Source: Akkermansiaceae bacterium
GTDB lineage: Bacteria; Verrucomicrobiota; Verrucomicrobiia; Verrucomicrobiales; Akkermansiaceae
Length of the DNA: 64,000 nt
Assembly (NCBI GenBank): GCA_028822935.1
Contig: JAPKCM010000001.1
Location: 162,868 to 226,867, forward strand
Reading direction: 5' to 3'
Position numbers and translations under genes: made by a program. Position 1 is the first letter of the stretch; the number at the start of each line of letters is the position of its first letter. Shown piece by piece: positions 46,799 to 55,803 of this stretch. The notes beneath the pieces are model-generated. The model was given only the letters and a program-made list of their open reading frames with translations. It did no database searches and had not been told where the DNA came from.

Positions 46799-47443
46799 TT
46801 ACTTTTTTTGAAGACGCTGAGGAACCTCCTCCAGAAGGACCGATTTTGCCAGATCCGAGGGAGCAACGACGGGTTCGTTCTTTGGCAAATATTCAAGGCC
46901 TCCATAGCGAGCTTGAATTATTTTGGACACTTTCGGATCTTGAAGGAAGTAGGCTTGAAAGGTCTTGGGTTCACACAACTTAATCCCTGTTCCGTGCTTG
47001 TAAATCTTCCAGACAAGTTCCGAACAGTAGAGTTTTTCGTCTCCCCACTTGAAATGGAGATCATAATCTTTACCGATTTGTCGTTTCCCCCATTTTACGG
47101 ACTTTTCGAAGGCGTCGTCGTCTAGAGGAGTTCGATCCTTAAGCCTCCGGGCGTGAAAGATCTTAGATCGAGCTTTCCATGTTTTCAGAGGAGTTGCTCT
47201 CACTGGTTGGATCGCTTCCAGGACGTAGAGTTTCCCTTCGGATTCAAATACGACTCCGCAATGCGTGAATTCAGATTGGGTCGCCTCTTGGATTGCGGCA
47301 CCTTGTGCCCCGCCGGTGTCTTGGAAAACAATGTCGCCCGTTTGGAGGGTTTCATACTGGGGTGGGCGGGTCTTTTTGAAAAGCCATCCTGCCTGGCTCG
47401 TGAGAACGGTAATGACAGTAAGGAGCAGGAGGCGAGTCTTCAT
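46799..47443 (-). CDS. YiiX/YebB-like NlpC/P60-fold cysteine hydrolase, secreted
   Basis: A 214-residue protein with a signal peptide (MKTRLLLLTVITVLTSQAGW) and the permuted NlpC/P60 (YiiX) fold. The catalytic histidine is H61 in SEFTHCGVVF and the cysteine C140 in KLYCSELVWK, with GDIVFQDTGG starting the domain. The family is thought to hydrolyse amide or thioester bonds; the natural substrate is unknown. The gene stands alone upstream of the nuo operon on minus and downstream of a hairpin-free gap before tRNA-Tyr. Confidence 0.85.
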   Translation of the reverse strand: MKTRLLLLTVITVLTSQAGWLFKKTRPPQYETLQTGDIVFQDTGGAQGAAIQEATQSEFTHCGVVFESEGKLYVLEAIQPVRATPLKTWKARSKIFHARRLKDRTPLDDDAFEKSVKWGKRQIGKDYDLHFKWGDEKLYCSELVWKIYKHGTGIKLCEPKTFQAYFLQDPKVSKIIQARYGGLEYLPKNEPVVAPSDLAKSVLLEEVPQRLQKK

Positions 47444-47614
47444 ATTGAGAGTGTAGCACCAGTTCCCAAGCGATTTTAATCGATCATCCTGATGCTCACA
47501 TCATTTCAAGTGATGCAGAAAGTTTTAAATTTATTCTTGCAAGGGATTGTCCCCAGCCTTATCTCACCGCCGCTGTCGTGTGACAGTCCACGAACAACAT
47601 TCCGATGTTAAATT

Positions 47615-47700
47615 GGGTAGGTGGCCGAGTGGTTAAAGGCGGCAGACTGTAAATCTGCTCACGTAAGTGTACGAAGGTTCGAATCCTTCCCTGCCCACCA
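47615..47700 (+). tRNA. tRNA-Tyr (anticodon GTA)
   Basis: A class II tRNA of 86 nt with a long variable arm. Acceptor GGGTAGG pairs with CCTGCCC (one G-U pair), anticodon stem GCAGA/TCTGC encloses loop CTGTAAA (anticodon GTA), and the T-arm has GTTCGAATC. CCA is encoded at 47698-47700. A broken integrase gene begins 240 bp downstream. Confidence 0.97.
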
Positions 47701-47710
47701 GTTTTCCGAG

Positions 47711-47748
47711 AGGGAGTTACTGGAAATCGCAGCTCCCTTTCTTTTTTC
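47711..47748 (+). terminator. Rho-independent terminator of tRNA-Tyr
   Basis: AGGGAG (47711-47716) pairs with CTCCCT (47733-47738), followed by TTCTTTTTTC. The loop of 16 nt is long, but position and T-run are right for termination of the tRNA transcript. Confidence 0.65.
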
Positions 47749-47939
47749 GGGAATGGATGGCTGGTCGATTTGATGAGCCTTCAACTGGCTCGAAATGACG
47801 CAGGATGTCTCTATTTCTTGTGGCTGCACTTATCCGTAAAGTGGGCATATTTTACGCGATTCCCGCCCCCGCTTTACCTTCTTGACACTTGTTACCCAAT
47901 CAGATTTTAAAAATGTTCTTATGAACAATTAAAAGGAAG

Positions 47940-48766
47940 ATGCCCCACCGCTAAGAGGAAAATTCCGTGCGAGACTCATTGATCTCAGAGTCCCAGCCAA
48001 GACCCACCCTTACCTCGAAAACTGGGCTGAATCCTTCATAAAAGCCAAAGCCTACCGCGCCGCCGAAAACACCCACACCTACTTCGCTGCCCTGTCTCGA
48101 TCCGCCCGCCTCGCCGACTGGCAGTTCGAACAAGCCATCCAAGCCGCAAGAATCCTGGCTTGTGATCGCCTCAACCTCCCTTGGGCCGACTCCTTCGACT
48201 GGGAAACGCTCAGCCTCGAAGCAAAAGACCCTCCTAAGACACACCGCGACTTCCTCCGTGAACGCATCTCCATCGATCTCGAGTCCCCCATCAATCGAAT
48301 CCGGGCCAGCCTTCATCAAAGACGACGTGCTGAACCGCTCTCGTAAAACACTTCTCCTCACTGGAAAGGCCGTCGCCACTGAAAAAACATACTGCCAGTG
48401 GATCTCCGATTACCTCCGTTTCACCCATAGGCAAAACGGAGAATCCCCTGAAAACCTCGGACCCGATGGCATCACCCCCTTCCTCAACCATCTCGTTCTC
48501 GACCGGAACGTCGCCCCCTCCACCCAAAAACAAGCTCTCAAGGCCTTGTCTTCCTCCACCGTGCCGTCTTCCTCCACCGTGCCGTCTTCCAGCACGGCGA
48601 ATTCATCATTCAGACTCCCTTGGCACCCCGGGAATACCAACGCCCTCCCACCATCCTTAGTCGCCCCGAAGTCCATGAACTCCTTGGCCTCCCCAACCTC
48701 GTAGGAGAGACTTCTCGCCTCTCCACGTCCCAACCAAAACCCCTAACCAAAAACCACAAGCGGTAA
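47940..48766 (+). pseudogene. Broken integron-type integrase (tyrosine recombinase)
   Basis: Pieces in three frames form one gene. First comes an N-terminal extension (THPYLENWAESFIKAKAYRA, then RLADWQFEQAIQAARILACD) like that of some verrucomicrobial integrases. Next is the SAM-like core-binding domain (ATEKTYCQWISDYLRF then LDRNVAPSTQKQALKAL), in the form seen in IntI. Finally VFLHRAVF and PREYQRPPTILSRPEVHELL open the catalytic domain. The frame breaks right after the ATG, near 48300 and at 48547. At 48549-48584 an 18-bp unit is directly duplicated, doubling LHRAVF. The frame ends at TAA 48764-48766 before any R-HxxR-Y residue, so the enzyme is dead. A TTGACA box lies at 47882-47887. The gene lies just downstream of tRNA-Tyr. 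Confidence 0.72.
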
Positions 48767-49141
48767 CATAAGCAAACCATCCGGACCACTCCACCCGATG
48801 AGGGATGGAAGTGACCACCCACAGACTTCTTTTTGCGCGAAGCGGGGATTTCCCGTCGCCAACACGCTCATCGTGGCCCAAAGCCACGCTCTTGGTTCCG
48901 ATAGCGACTTTCTTCGAGACCTAGGAGTATCTCCGGTCAACGCAGGATCCCCACCTCGCTGGGAAGAAGGACTGGGATTACCATCATCGACCTGCTAAAA
49001 GTCGGAATGATCAGGCGCGGAAAGATTGTCACCAACATTCACCTTTCCATCGGAATTACCCGGAACCCCCGAGTAACAAGGTGAAAGGCAGACTCCCCGC
49101 ATAATAAAACTGCTCTGCAAAAAAACGAAACCTACGACCAA
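48767..49141. other. Intergenic stretch without a supported gene
   Basis: Follows the broken integrase. Short open frames exist on both strands but none has a convincing start, ribosome-binding site or recognisable protein pattern. No integron attC site with both simple sites could be found. Confidence 0.5.
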
Positions 49142-49366
49142 ATGAAAAATTACAATGACAGCATAGCATTGGTGGCAGCCGCAATTGTGATTCTCGCTGG
49201 ATCGATCGCGATTGGAACGGGAGCGATTGCGGAAGCTCTTCCGGAACACCGTGGCCTTCAGTTAGGAGGGTTCGCGGAGGCTGCTGGAAAAGTGCTCCTC
49301 ATTGGAGGCTGCATCTTCTTCGTGTGGATTTTTTGCAGGTATCTCAGTGGTCAAAAGGGGGACTGA
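49142..49366 (+). CDS. Small two-helix membrane protein, hypothetical
   Basis: A 74-residue ORF with two plausible membrane segments: DSIALVAAAIVILAGSIAIG (residues ~6-25) and VLLIGGCIFFVWIFCRYL (about 50-68), ending in a polar SGQKGD tail. The hydrophobic pattern suggests a real protein, but no Shine-Dalgarno is visible and no family is recognised. It lies between the broken integrase and the DUF5069 gene, so it could be a leftover integron-cassette gene; this is conjecture. Confidence 0.4.
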   Translation: MKNYNDSIALVAAAIVILAGSIAIGTGAIAEALPEHRGLQLGGFAEAAGKVLLIGGCIFFVWIFCRYLSGQKGD

Positions 49367-49592
49367 AAGCCCATTTCCATCTTGATGGAAAGCCGTTAAC
49401 GAAAGCAGATAATATTGCCGGGAAGCTCTGCCTAACACAAGCAGAACAAGGCGTCGCAGATCAACGCACTGCCCGCTGCGAGTAGAAAAATCCAATGAAC
49501 GCTCAAACCCTTAACCAGACTTCGGAGCGCGCTCTCGGCAGGGCGTGACTGGACTCAAACGTAACTACTGTGACCTTATGGCGGGTGGGGCT

Positions 49593-49627
49593 AAAAAAAA
49601 CCCCGCAGGCCTGAGCCTCCGGGGTTT
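49593..49627 (-). terminator. Rho-independent terminator of the DUF5069 gene
   Basis: Read on minus: AACCCCG pairs with CGGGGTT across a GAGGCTCAGGCCTG-type inner region, followed by eight T. It lies 26 bp past the DUF5069 stop codon. Confidence 0.85.
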
Positions 49628-49652
49628 TGAAAGAGAGAATCTCGAGAGAGAT

Positions 49653-50093
49653 TTAGACAATCTCAGCCGCGTGGAAGTCCTGCCAGTCCTCGAGGTTATT
49701 GAGGTTCACGGCGTCAAGGATGGCTCCGTTATCAGCGATGCCGACAGCTGCGAGGATTCCTCCGCGAGTCGCGTCATCGTGATTGTAGCCCACAACAGCA
49801 GCGTTGTGTGCGTCGATCTTGCCGGCATCAAGAGATCCGCCGCTTTGGTCAAGGATCCACTGCTCGCACTGAGTGTAGGTAGGCTTGTTTGCCTTGATAT
49901 AGTCGAGGAAGGCTTCACGGTTGATGCCAAGCGCGTCGAGGGTCATCTGGTCGAAGCCAGCACCTGCAGCAGGGTAGTCGGCATGGAGTTTTCCAGCAGC
50001 ATCCAGAGAAGCTTTTTGCCAGAGACGTGGAAGGTGAAGAACTCCGAGAGGTCCGGCGATACCGGAGGTGACAGTAGGAATGATTTGGCTCAT
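49653..50093 (-). CDS. DUF5069 protein
   Basis: A 146-residue soluble protein of the DUF5069 family, common in Verrucomicrobia and Planctomycetes and of unknown function. The defining N-terminal block GPLGVLHLPRLWQKASLDAA is followed by GAGFDQMTLDALGINREAFL and NKPTYTQCEQWI, all as in the family. A clear terminator follows, and the start is 128 bp from the rarA stop, so it is probably a single-gene unit with its own promoter. Confidence 0.85.
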   Translation of the reverse strand: MSQIIPTVTSGIAGPLGVLHLPRLWQKASLDAAGKLHADYPAAGAGFDQMTLDALGINREAFLDYIKANKPTYTQCEQWILDQSGGSLDAGKIDAHNAAVVGYNHDDATRGGILAAVGIADNGAILDAVNLNNLEDWQDFHAAEIV

Positions 50094-50220
50094 TTCAGTA
50101 GTTTCGTTATTGGTTTCTGTAATCAGAGGCCAAGGCGTTTGGCAACTTACGAGGAGTGTTAGCCAGATGGCATATGTATGGCAAATAATTAGTGTGTTTT
50201 AGGTAGAGTTCGCAATGGAG

Positions 50221-51579
50221 CTATTTGGGAGATTCAGTCTCTTTGAACTGCTTCTTCCAATGTTCGATCCGCTCCTTGATTCTCTTTTCCATCCCGTTTT
50301 CGCTAGGAGTGTAGTAGGTTCGTCCCTCGGGGAGGTAGGCCTGCGGGGTGAAATTCCCTTCGTAATCGTGCGAATAGAGGTAATTCATGGCGGCCTTATC
50401 GGCGCCTGATCCCTCGGCCAGTTCTTTACGGAACCTCGTGCGGAGATGAAGGGGGACCGGGAGGGTGGCGCCTTGGGCAATGTCGGCTTGGGCAGCTCCG
50501 AGCGCGGCGTAGGCGCTGTTTGATTTCGGGGAAGTTGCGAGGTGAACGGTGGCGTGGGCCAGGGGGATGCGGCCCTCGGGCATGCCAATGAATTCGAAGG
50601 CTTGTTGGGCCGCCATGGCGACCTGGAGGGCGGAAGAATCAGCCAGTCCGATATCTTCTGAGGCGGAAATAACGAGGCGACGGGCGATGAAGCGCGGGTC
50701 TTCGCCCGCGTGGAGCATTTTGGCAAGCCAGTAGAGGGCGGCATCGGGGTCGGATCCTCGGATCGATTTGATGAAAGCGGAGATGGTATCGTAGTGCTGA
50801 TCGCCATCGGAGTCGTAGAGAACCGCCTTTTGCTGAATCGATTCCTCGGCGATGGAGAGGTCGAGGGTGACGACTCCCTTGTGGGGTGGAGAGGTGAGAA
50901 TGGCCAGTTCCAGGGCGGTGAGAGCCTTGCGGGCGTCGCCATCTGCTTTCACCGCGATGTGCTCCAGCGCTTCCTTTTCGGCAACGATCTTCATCTTTCC
51001 GAATCCCCGTTCCTCATCGTGAATCGCCCTTTCTAACAGGGGAAGGAGGTCTTCCTTGGCCAGAGGATCCAGTTGGAAGACCTGCGAGCGGGAAACGAGG
51101 GGGGAATTGACGTAGAAGTAGGGATTGTGGGTGGTTGCGCCGATGAAGCGGACCGTGCCGCGCTCCAGATGTGGAAGAAGGGTGTCTTGCTGGGCTTTGT
51201 TGAAGCGGTGGATCTCGTCGATGAAGAGAACGGTGGTTTGATTACGAAGCTTGGCAAAGGTGCGGGCCGCTTCGATTTTCCCGCGAATTTCTGCGACATT
51301 TGACTCGACGCCGTTGAGTGATTCAAAGCGGGATCCGGTCGTGCGGGCGATGACATTGGCGAGGGTCGTTTTGCCCGTTCCGGGGGGGCCATAGAAGATG
51401 AGAGAGGTGAAACGGTCGGCTTCGATGGCGCGGCGGAGGAGCTTTCCTTCGGCTAAGATATGCTGCTGCCCTGCAATTTCCTCGAGAGAGTTAGGGCGCA
51501 TGCGGGCGGCGAGGGGCTCGTTGCTCCTCGGAGAACCCTCGGGGGCGGGGCTGTCTTCGGGGATGAACAATGAATCCAT
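50221..51579 (-). CDS. rarA: Replication-associated recombination protein A (MgsA/RarA AAA+ ATPase)
   Basis: AAA+ ATPase that acts at stalled replication forks, related to clamp loaders. The 452-residue protein has Walker [10 protein letters not shown] at about residues 64-72, [15 protein letters not shown] (Walker B), [20 protein letters not shown] and the C-terminal MgsA block ([25 protein letters not shown]-like [11 protein letters not shown]). ATG 51579 gives MDSLFIPED and is chosen over the 33-residue upstream extension, which is not protein-like. It is divergent from sbtA. Confidence 0.95.
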   Translation of the reverse strand: MDSLFIPEDSPAPEGSPRSNEPLAARMRPNSLEEIAGQQHILAEGKLLRRAIEADRFTSLIFYGPPGTGKTTLANVIARTTGSRFESLNGVESNVAEIRGKIEAARTFAKLRNQTTVLFIDEIHRFNKAQQDTLLPHLERGTVRFIGATTHNPYFYVNSPLVSRSQVFQLDPLAKEDLLPLLERAIHDEERGFGKMKIVAEKEALEHIAVKADGDARKALTALELAILTSPPHKGVVTLDLSIAEESIQQKAVLYDSDGDQHYDTISAFIKSIRGSDPDAALYWLAKMLHAGEDPRFIARRLVISASEDIGLADSSALQVAMAAQQAFEFIGMPEGRIPLAHATVHLATSPKSNSAYAALGAAQADIAQGATLPVPLHLRTRFRKELAEGSGADKAAMNYLYSHDYEGNFTPQAYLPEGRTYYTPSENGMEKRIKERIEHWKKQFKETESPK

Positions 51580-51690
51580 ACATGGATCAAAGGGACTTAG
51601 GACAAGGTATCCAAGGAAAAGAGGAGGAAAGGGTAATACTTTGCGATTGCAAGCGCGGCTGTCTGGTTCAACGATCAAAATCTCGCAGAG

Positions 51691-52665
51691 TTGCGGACTT
51701 ACCTCGTGGAGCTCATTTTACAAAATCTCATTTCGCCAGTGACCCTGGCATTTGCCCTTGGGATGATCGCCCGGTGGGTTCGCAGTGATCTTGAGATTCC
51801 AAGTGCAGTTTATCAGGGGCTCTCGATTTATCTCCTTTTTGCGATTGGCCTCAAGGGTGGGGTATCGCTCTCGGTAACACCGGTGCGAGAGTTGATTGCT
51901 CCTGCAGCGCTGACACTTGTGTTGGGAGTGCTCACGCCGCTCTCCGCCTTCTTTTTCTTACGTTCTCTAGGTAAGCTGGGGAGAACAGACGCGGCGGCGA
52001 CAGCGGCTCACTATGGTTCGGTCTCGGTAGTCACTTTCATTGCTGCGATTGAAGCCGTGAAGATCTCCGGAATGGCTTCGAATGGTTATCTTCCGGCGCT
52101 TCTTGCTGTTTTGGAAGTGCCTGGAATCATCGTAGGGCTTCTCTTGGCTCGCGAGAGTAAGGGGGCTGGAATGAAAGCGGCGATTCACGATGTCATCACA
52201 GGTAAGAGTATTTTTCTGATGGTTGGTGGCTTAGTGATCGGGGCCCTTTGTGGTCCGGAGAAGATCGCGGGTGTCGCGCCCTTCTTCATCGCTCCATTCA
52301 AAGGCGTGCTTTGCATCTTTCTCCTCGAACTAGGAATGGTGGCCGCCGGGCGAATTCAGGACCTTAAGGCGGCCGGGTTCCGGCTTATTTTACTGGGATG
52401 TTTCCTCCCTCTTTTCCACGGATCGATCGCGACGGTTTGCGCGGTTGCGGTCGGAATGAACCCCGGTGGTGCTGCTGTCTTTGGGGCAATGGTTGGAAGT
52501 GCTTCTTACATCGCAGCTCCCGCGGCGGTGCGACTTGCGTTGCCCAAGGCGAGTCCCGGGATTTATTTGACTCTCTCGCTCGGAGTGACCTTTCCCTTTA
52601 ATCTGGCGCTTGGAATTCCTCTTTTCCTTTATCTGGCTAAGAATGCGCCGAAATTTTTATCATGA
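51691..52665 (+). CDS. sbtA: SbtA-type sodium-dependent bicarbonate transporter
   Basis: A 324-residue inner-membrane protein with about ten helices of the SbtA family (high-affinity Na+/HCO3- symport in cyanobacteria). Family blocks are SPVTLAFALGMIARWVRSDL, IYLLFAIGLKGGVSL, AAHYGSVSVVTF, a central helix pair, and GGAAVFGAMVGSASYIAAPA near the C-terminus. The start may be TTG 51691 or, more conservatively, GTG 51706 (MELILQNLISP). Its stop overlaps the PII-like gene by 4 nt, and a carbonic anhydrase gene follows, so the operon reads as bicarbonate uptake and interconversion. Substrate is inferred from the family, not proven here. Confidence 0.9.
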   Translation: MRTYLVELILQNLISPVTLAFALGMIARWVRSDLEIPSAVYQGLSIYLLFAIGLKGGVSLSVTPVRELIAPAALTLVLGVLTPLSAFFFLRSLGKLGRTDAAATAAHYGSVSVVTFIAAIEAVKISGMASNGYLPALLAVLEVPGIIVGLLLARESKGAGMKAAIHDVITGKSIFLMVGGLVIGALCGPEKIAGVAPFFIAPFKGVLCIFLLELGMVAAGRIQDLKAAGFRLILLGCFLPLFHGSIATVCAVAVGMNPGGAAVFGAMVGSASYIAAPAAVRLALPKASPGIYLTLSLGVTFPFNLALGIPLFLYLAKNAPKFLS

Positions 52666-52976
52666 AAAAGAAGCTATCTTTGGTGACGATTGTCACAGAA
52701 GGAATCCTGAAGGAACAGTTCTCTGAACTCCTGCAAGAGAATGGCGCGAGTGGGTTTACCATTACTCGCGCAGAAGGGCAGGGCTCCAGAGGAGTGAGGG
52801 CGCGTGACTGGGAGGGGCCGAATCTTCGATTTGAGGCAATCGTTTCGAGCGCCGCAGCGGACCAAATATTGGCGGCGGTGGAAAAAAAATACTTTGAGAG
52901 TTATTCTGTAATTGCTTGGGTGAGCAACGTTGAGGTAGTTCGTGGTGAAAAATTTGTAGGAGAAGAAAACGTATGA
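52662..52976 (+). CDS. SbtB-like PII signalling protein
   Basis: A 104-residue protein with the ferredoxin-like PII fold: LSLVTIVTEGILKEQFSELL as first strand-helix, then GFTITRAEGQGSRG leading to the loop that in SbtB/PII binds nucleotides, and an AWVSNVEVVRGEKF C-terminal strand. In cyanobacteria SbtB binds SbtA and closes it in response to adenine nucleotides, including cAMP. The ATG overlaps the sbtA stop as ATGA and its own stop overlaps the carbonic anhydrase ATG, so all three products are made together. The match to SbtB is by fold pattern and context. Confidence 0.82.
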   Translation: MKKKLSLVTIVTEGILKEQFSELLQENGASGFTITRAEGQGSRGVRARDWEGPNLRFEAIVSSAAADQILAAVEKKYFESYSVIAWVSNVEVVRGEKFVGEENV

Positions 52977-53569
52977 AGACACTTAAGCATCTTTTCGAAA
53001 GGAACTGGAAGTGGGCCGAGAAGATGACCTCGGATGATCCGCATTTCTTTGAGCGTCTCGCTGATCAGCAATCGCCCAAGTATCTCTGGATCGGCTGTTC
53101 GGACAGCCGGGTTCCTGCGAATCAAATAACCGGGCTCGATCCTGGTGAGGTCTTTGTGCATCGGAATGTCGCGAACATTGTCAATCAAACCGACCTAAAT
53201 ATGCTGTCGGTCCTTCAGTTTGCGGTCGAGGTTCTAAAGGTTGAGCACGTGATCGTCTGCGGGCACTACGGCTGCGGAGGAGTGGCGGCATCGGTCGATG
53301 GAGTTCGTCATGGGCTAATCGATAATTGGATCAAATGCATCGGGGACGTCGCCGAGACTCATGCCGAGGAACTGTTTAAGCTTGAGGAGGACGAGCGACT
53401 TTCGCGACTTTGCGAGCTCAACGTGTTGGCTCAGGCGAAAAATCTGACGAAGACCACGGTCATTCAAGATGCCTGGGATCGTGGACAGGCTGTCGATGTG
53501 CACTCGTGGATTTACAGCTTGAGCGATGGCCGCATGAAGGGGCTGGCTGATCCGATTTCGGGCTCATAG
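52973..53569 (+). CDS. can: Beta-class carbonic anhydrase
   Basis: Interconverts CO2 and bicarbonate in the cytoplasm. The 198-residue protein has the beta-class zinc ligands C42 (in GCSDSRVP), H98 and C101 (CGHYGCGG), and the catalytic dyad D44-R46. The start MKTLKHLFERNWKWAEKM is typical. It is the last gene of the sbtA-sbtB-can operon, with a 4-nt ATGA overlap to the PII-like gene. Together they can take up bicarbonate and balance it with CO2, probably for carboxylating enzymes such as the purine-pathway step encoded next door. Confidence 0.94.
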   Translation: MKTLKHLFERNWKWAEKMTSDDPHFFERLADQQSPKYLWIGCSDSRVPANQITGLDPGEVFVHRNVANIVNQTDLNMLSVLQFAVEVLKVEHVIVCGHYGCGGVAASVDGVRHGLIDNWIKCIGDVAETHAEELFKLEEDERLSRLCELNVLAQAKNLTKTTVIQDAWDRGQAVDVHSWIYSLSDGRMKGLADPISGS

Positions 53570-53608
53570 AAATCGGAGTTCACTTTGTAAGAGGCAGGTG
53601 GACGCTCT

Positions 53609-54045
53609 TTGGCTAGGCTCCTCCTTAGTGAAATCGGAAATCCAGTATCGGCCATCGCGGTTTCGATCAGTGTAGGTGATTTGTGGAATTATATCTGGAT
53701 CGACTGGTTCGGGTGGAGAATGTGGGATTTTTTCTTTTGGTTTTCGATCGTTCTTTCTTTGGTTTGTATTGCTTTGTTTAGATCGTTGGCTTGGACGAAA
53801 AAATGGCGGGTGCGGAGGACGTTGGTTCTGTGCATTTTTGTGACTCTTTGTGTCGGGTTTCCGATGTTGATGAGGTCGAAGGAGCGCTCATCCTATGAGT
53901 TCGCAAAAAAACAGGGTTAGTGGGCTGCGGAAGAGCTTGAGGGGAGAATAAGTATGGTGGTGATTGGCTGAAGAATTATTACGACCAAACGCTTGCGATG
54001 ATTGAGCGCTACGAGGCACAGTTTCCTGAAAAAGTGATGAAGTAG
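53609..54045 (+). pseudogene. Broken membrane-protein gene (in-frame TAG plus frameshift)
   Basis: The frame from about 53609 (weak TTG start, possibly not the original) encodes two or three hydrophobic segments (about residues 15-33, 40-58 and 72-90) up to TAG at 53918-53920. The same frame then continues WAAEELEGRI, and a shift of one base gives KYGGDWLKNYYDQTLAMIER and a plausible C-terminus ending at TAG 54043-54045. I read this as one ~145-residue membrane-protein gene that has acquired both a nonsense and a frameshift mutation. No family recognised. It lies between the carbonic anhydrase and purE genes. Confidence 0.5.
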
Positions 54046-54090
54046 AGGTGGCTCTTGCCAAGCACGGGGTCTTGGACTGATACTCCCACC

Positions 54091-54597
54091 GTGAGCGATT
54101 CAGAGCAGCCGCTAGTTGGTGTGGTCATGGGAAGTGATTCCGATTGGCAGACGATGGAGAATGCCGTCAAAGTCCTTGAGGAATTTGGGGTGCCTTATGA
54201 GGCAAAGGTAGTGAGCGCTCACCGCACGCCGGAGCTTTTGGTGGAGTATTCCAAGTCGGCTCAAGAGCGTGGCCTGAAGGTCATCATTGCAGGAGCTGGA
54301 GGAGCGGCTCATTTGCCAGGGATGGTCGCTTCTATGACGATTCTTCCAGTTCTCGGCGTTCCGGTTCAGTCACGGGCGCTCAGCGGGATGGATTCGCTTT
54401 TATCGATTGTCCAGATGCCGAAGGGGATTCCCGTGGCGACGTTCGCGATTGGGGATGCGGGCGCGGGAAATGCCGGGCTTTCGGCAGTTTCGATCCTTGC
54501 GACTGCCGATGATTCACTTTCGGACAAGCTTCAGGAGTTTCGCGACAATCAGCGCGATACCGTTCTCTCCAAGGTTCTCCCGCCTCAGCTCAAATAA
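54091..54597 (+). CDS. purE: N5-carboxyaminoimidazole ribonucleotide mutase
   Basis: Moves the carboxyl group of N5-CAIR to make CAIR in purine synthesis, working after PurK. The 168-residue protein has [14 protein letters not shown], the phosphate-binding start, the catalytic-histidine block [11 protein letters not shown] and [22 protein letters not shown] 54091 is chosen because it gives the usual short N-terminus; a TTG 12 codons upstream is possible. It is followed by purK after 2 bp, so the pair is a coupled operon. Confidence 0.94.
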   Translation: MSDSEQPLVGVVMGSDSDWQTMENAVKVLEEFGVPYEAKVVSAHRTPELLVEYSKSAQERGLKVIIAGAGGAAHLPGMVASMTILPVLGVPVQSRALSGMDSLLSIVQMPKGIPVATFAIGDAGAGNAGLSAVSILATADDSLSDKLQEFRDNQRDTVLSKVLPPQLK

Positions 54598-54599
54598 CG

Positions 54600-55736
54600 A
54601 TGGTTTTACCTGGAGGGACTCTCGGCATTCTCGGTGGCGGACAGCTCGCCCGTATGCTCTCGCTCGATGCGCGGCGCATGGGATATCGCACGGTGGTCTG
54701 GAGTGGCACTCCGAAGGCGGAGCCTACCGAAGGCGTCTCGGATGTCGTGATCAAGAAACTTTTTGATGATGAAACGGCGCTTGCGGAGTTCTGTGCGCAG
54801 GTGGATGTCGCGACGGTAGAGTTTGAAAACATTCCTCTCGAAACGCTCACGGTGGTGGAAGAGAAGATCGGGCTTTATCCTTCGGCCGAAAGTATTGGGG
54901 TGAGCCAGCATCGCTCGCGCGAGAAAGCCTTTCTTCGTGAGCATGGAATTCCTTGTGCGCCTTTTGCGATGGTGAATTCACTAGAGGAACTCGAAGAAGC
55001 TTATGCCCAAGTGGGCCCCGTCGGGGTCTTGAAGACAGCGGCATTCGGCTATGATGGCAAAGGTCAGGTTAAGCTAACCTCGGGAGACCAGCTCGCTGGC
55101 GCGTGGACTGGAGTGGGGGAGGAGCCATCGGTTCTTGAGGGCTTTGTTGATTTCGATTGTGAGATTTCCGTGATCATTGCGCGGGGAGCAGACGGTGAAA
55201 TGGTGTCCTATCCCGCGGTCGAAAATCGCCATCGTCACCACATCCTTGATCTTACGATTGCGCCCGCGCGGGTTGATGAAGCAGTTCTCGCTGACGCGAA
55301 ACGAATCGCAGAGAACTTGGCCGAGGCTCTTGATTATCGGGGGCTCCTTGCGGTGGAGTTTTTTGTTGAGAAATCAGGGCGGGTGCTTGTGAATGAAATG
55401 GCTCCACGTCCGCACAATTCGGGTCACTTTTCCATGAATGGCAGTGTCACTTCACAGTTCGAGCAGCAGCTACGAGCGGTGATGGGGCTTCCGCTAGGCT
55501 CGCCAGAAATCCTGAGTCCGACGGTGATGTTGAATCTTTTGGGAGATATGTGGCAGGGGGAAAGTGGCACGCTCAATTCCGAAGCGATTCTCTCAACCAA
55601 AGGGGCAAAGTTGCATCTCTACGGGAAGAGCAATCCGAGTGGACGCCGTAAGCTAGGTCACGTAAATCTTGTCGGAGGCGAGAATGTCCTGGAGCGGGCT
55701 GAGAAGCTTAAGGAGAAGCTTCTGGGGTGGAGCTAG
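54600..55736 (+). CDS. purK: N5-carboxyaminoimidazole ribonucleotide synthase
   Basis: ATP-grasp enzyme that carboxylates AIR with bicarbonate to N5-CAIR. The 378-residue protein begins LPGGTLGILGGGQLARMLSL and has VLKTAAFGYDGKGQ, GFVDFDCEISVI and NEMAPRPHNSGHFSMNG, the standard ATP-grasp and substrate blocks. Its substrate, bicarbonate, is what the sbtA-sbtB-can operon just upstream may supply, a suggestive but unproven link. It is the last ordinary housekeeping gene before the repeat-bounded accessory region. Confidence 0.95.
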   Translation: MVLPGGTLGILGGGQLARMLSLDARRMGYRTVVWSGTPKAEPTEGVSDVVIKKLFDDETALAEFCAQVDVATVEFENIPLETLTVVEEKIGLYPSAESIGVSQHRSREKAFLREHGIPCAPFAMVNSLEELEEAYAQVGPVGVLKTAAFGYDGKGQVKLTSGDQLAGAWTGVGEEPSVLEGFVDFDCEISVIIARGADGEMVSYPAVENRHRHHILDLTIAPARVDEAVLADAKRIAENLAEALDYRGLLAVEFFVEKSGRVLVNEMAPRPHNSGHFSMNGSVTSQFEQQLRAVMGLPLGSPEILSPTVMLNLLGDMWQGESGTLNSEAILSTKGAKLHLYGKSNPSGRRKLGHVNLVGGENVLERAEKLKEKLLGWS

Positions 55737-55803
55737 GACGATTGATTCTGAAGGTGAAGTTTCTTTGCCCTAATTTGATGTCGAGATTCGCATTGGGGTT
55801 CGA

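Noticed and set aside
49429..49480. attC-like site after the small ORF: GCCTAAC at 49429-49435 followed by TCGCAG and CTGCGA arms
   Set aside because: The second simple site (GTTRRRY) is missing at the expected distance, so it does not satisfy the attC definition.
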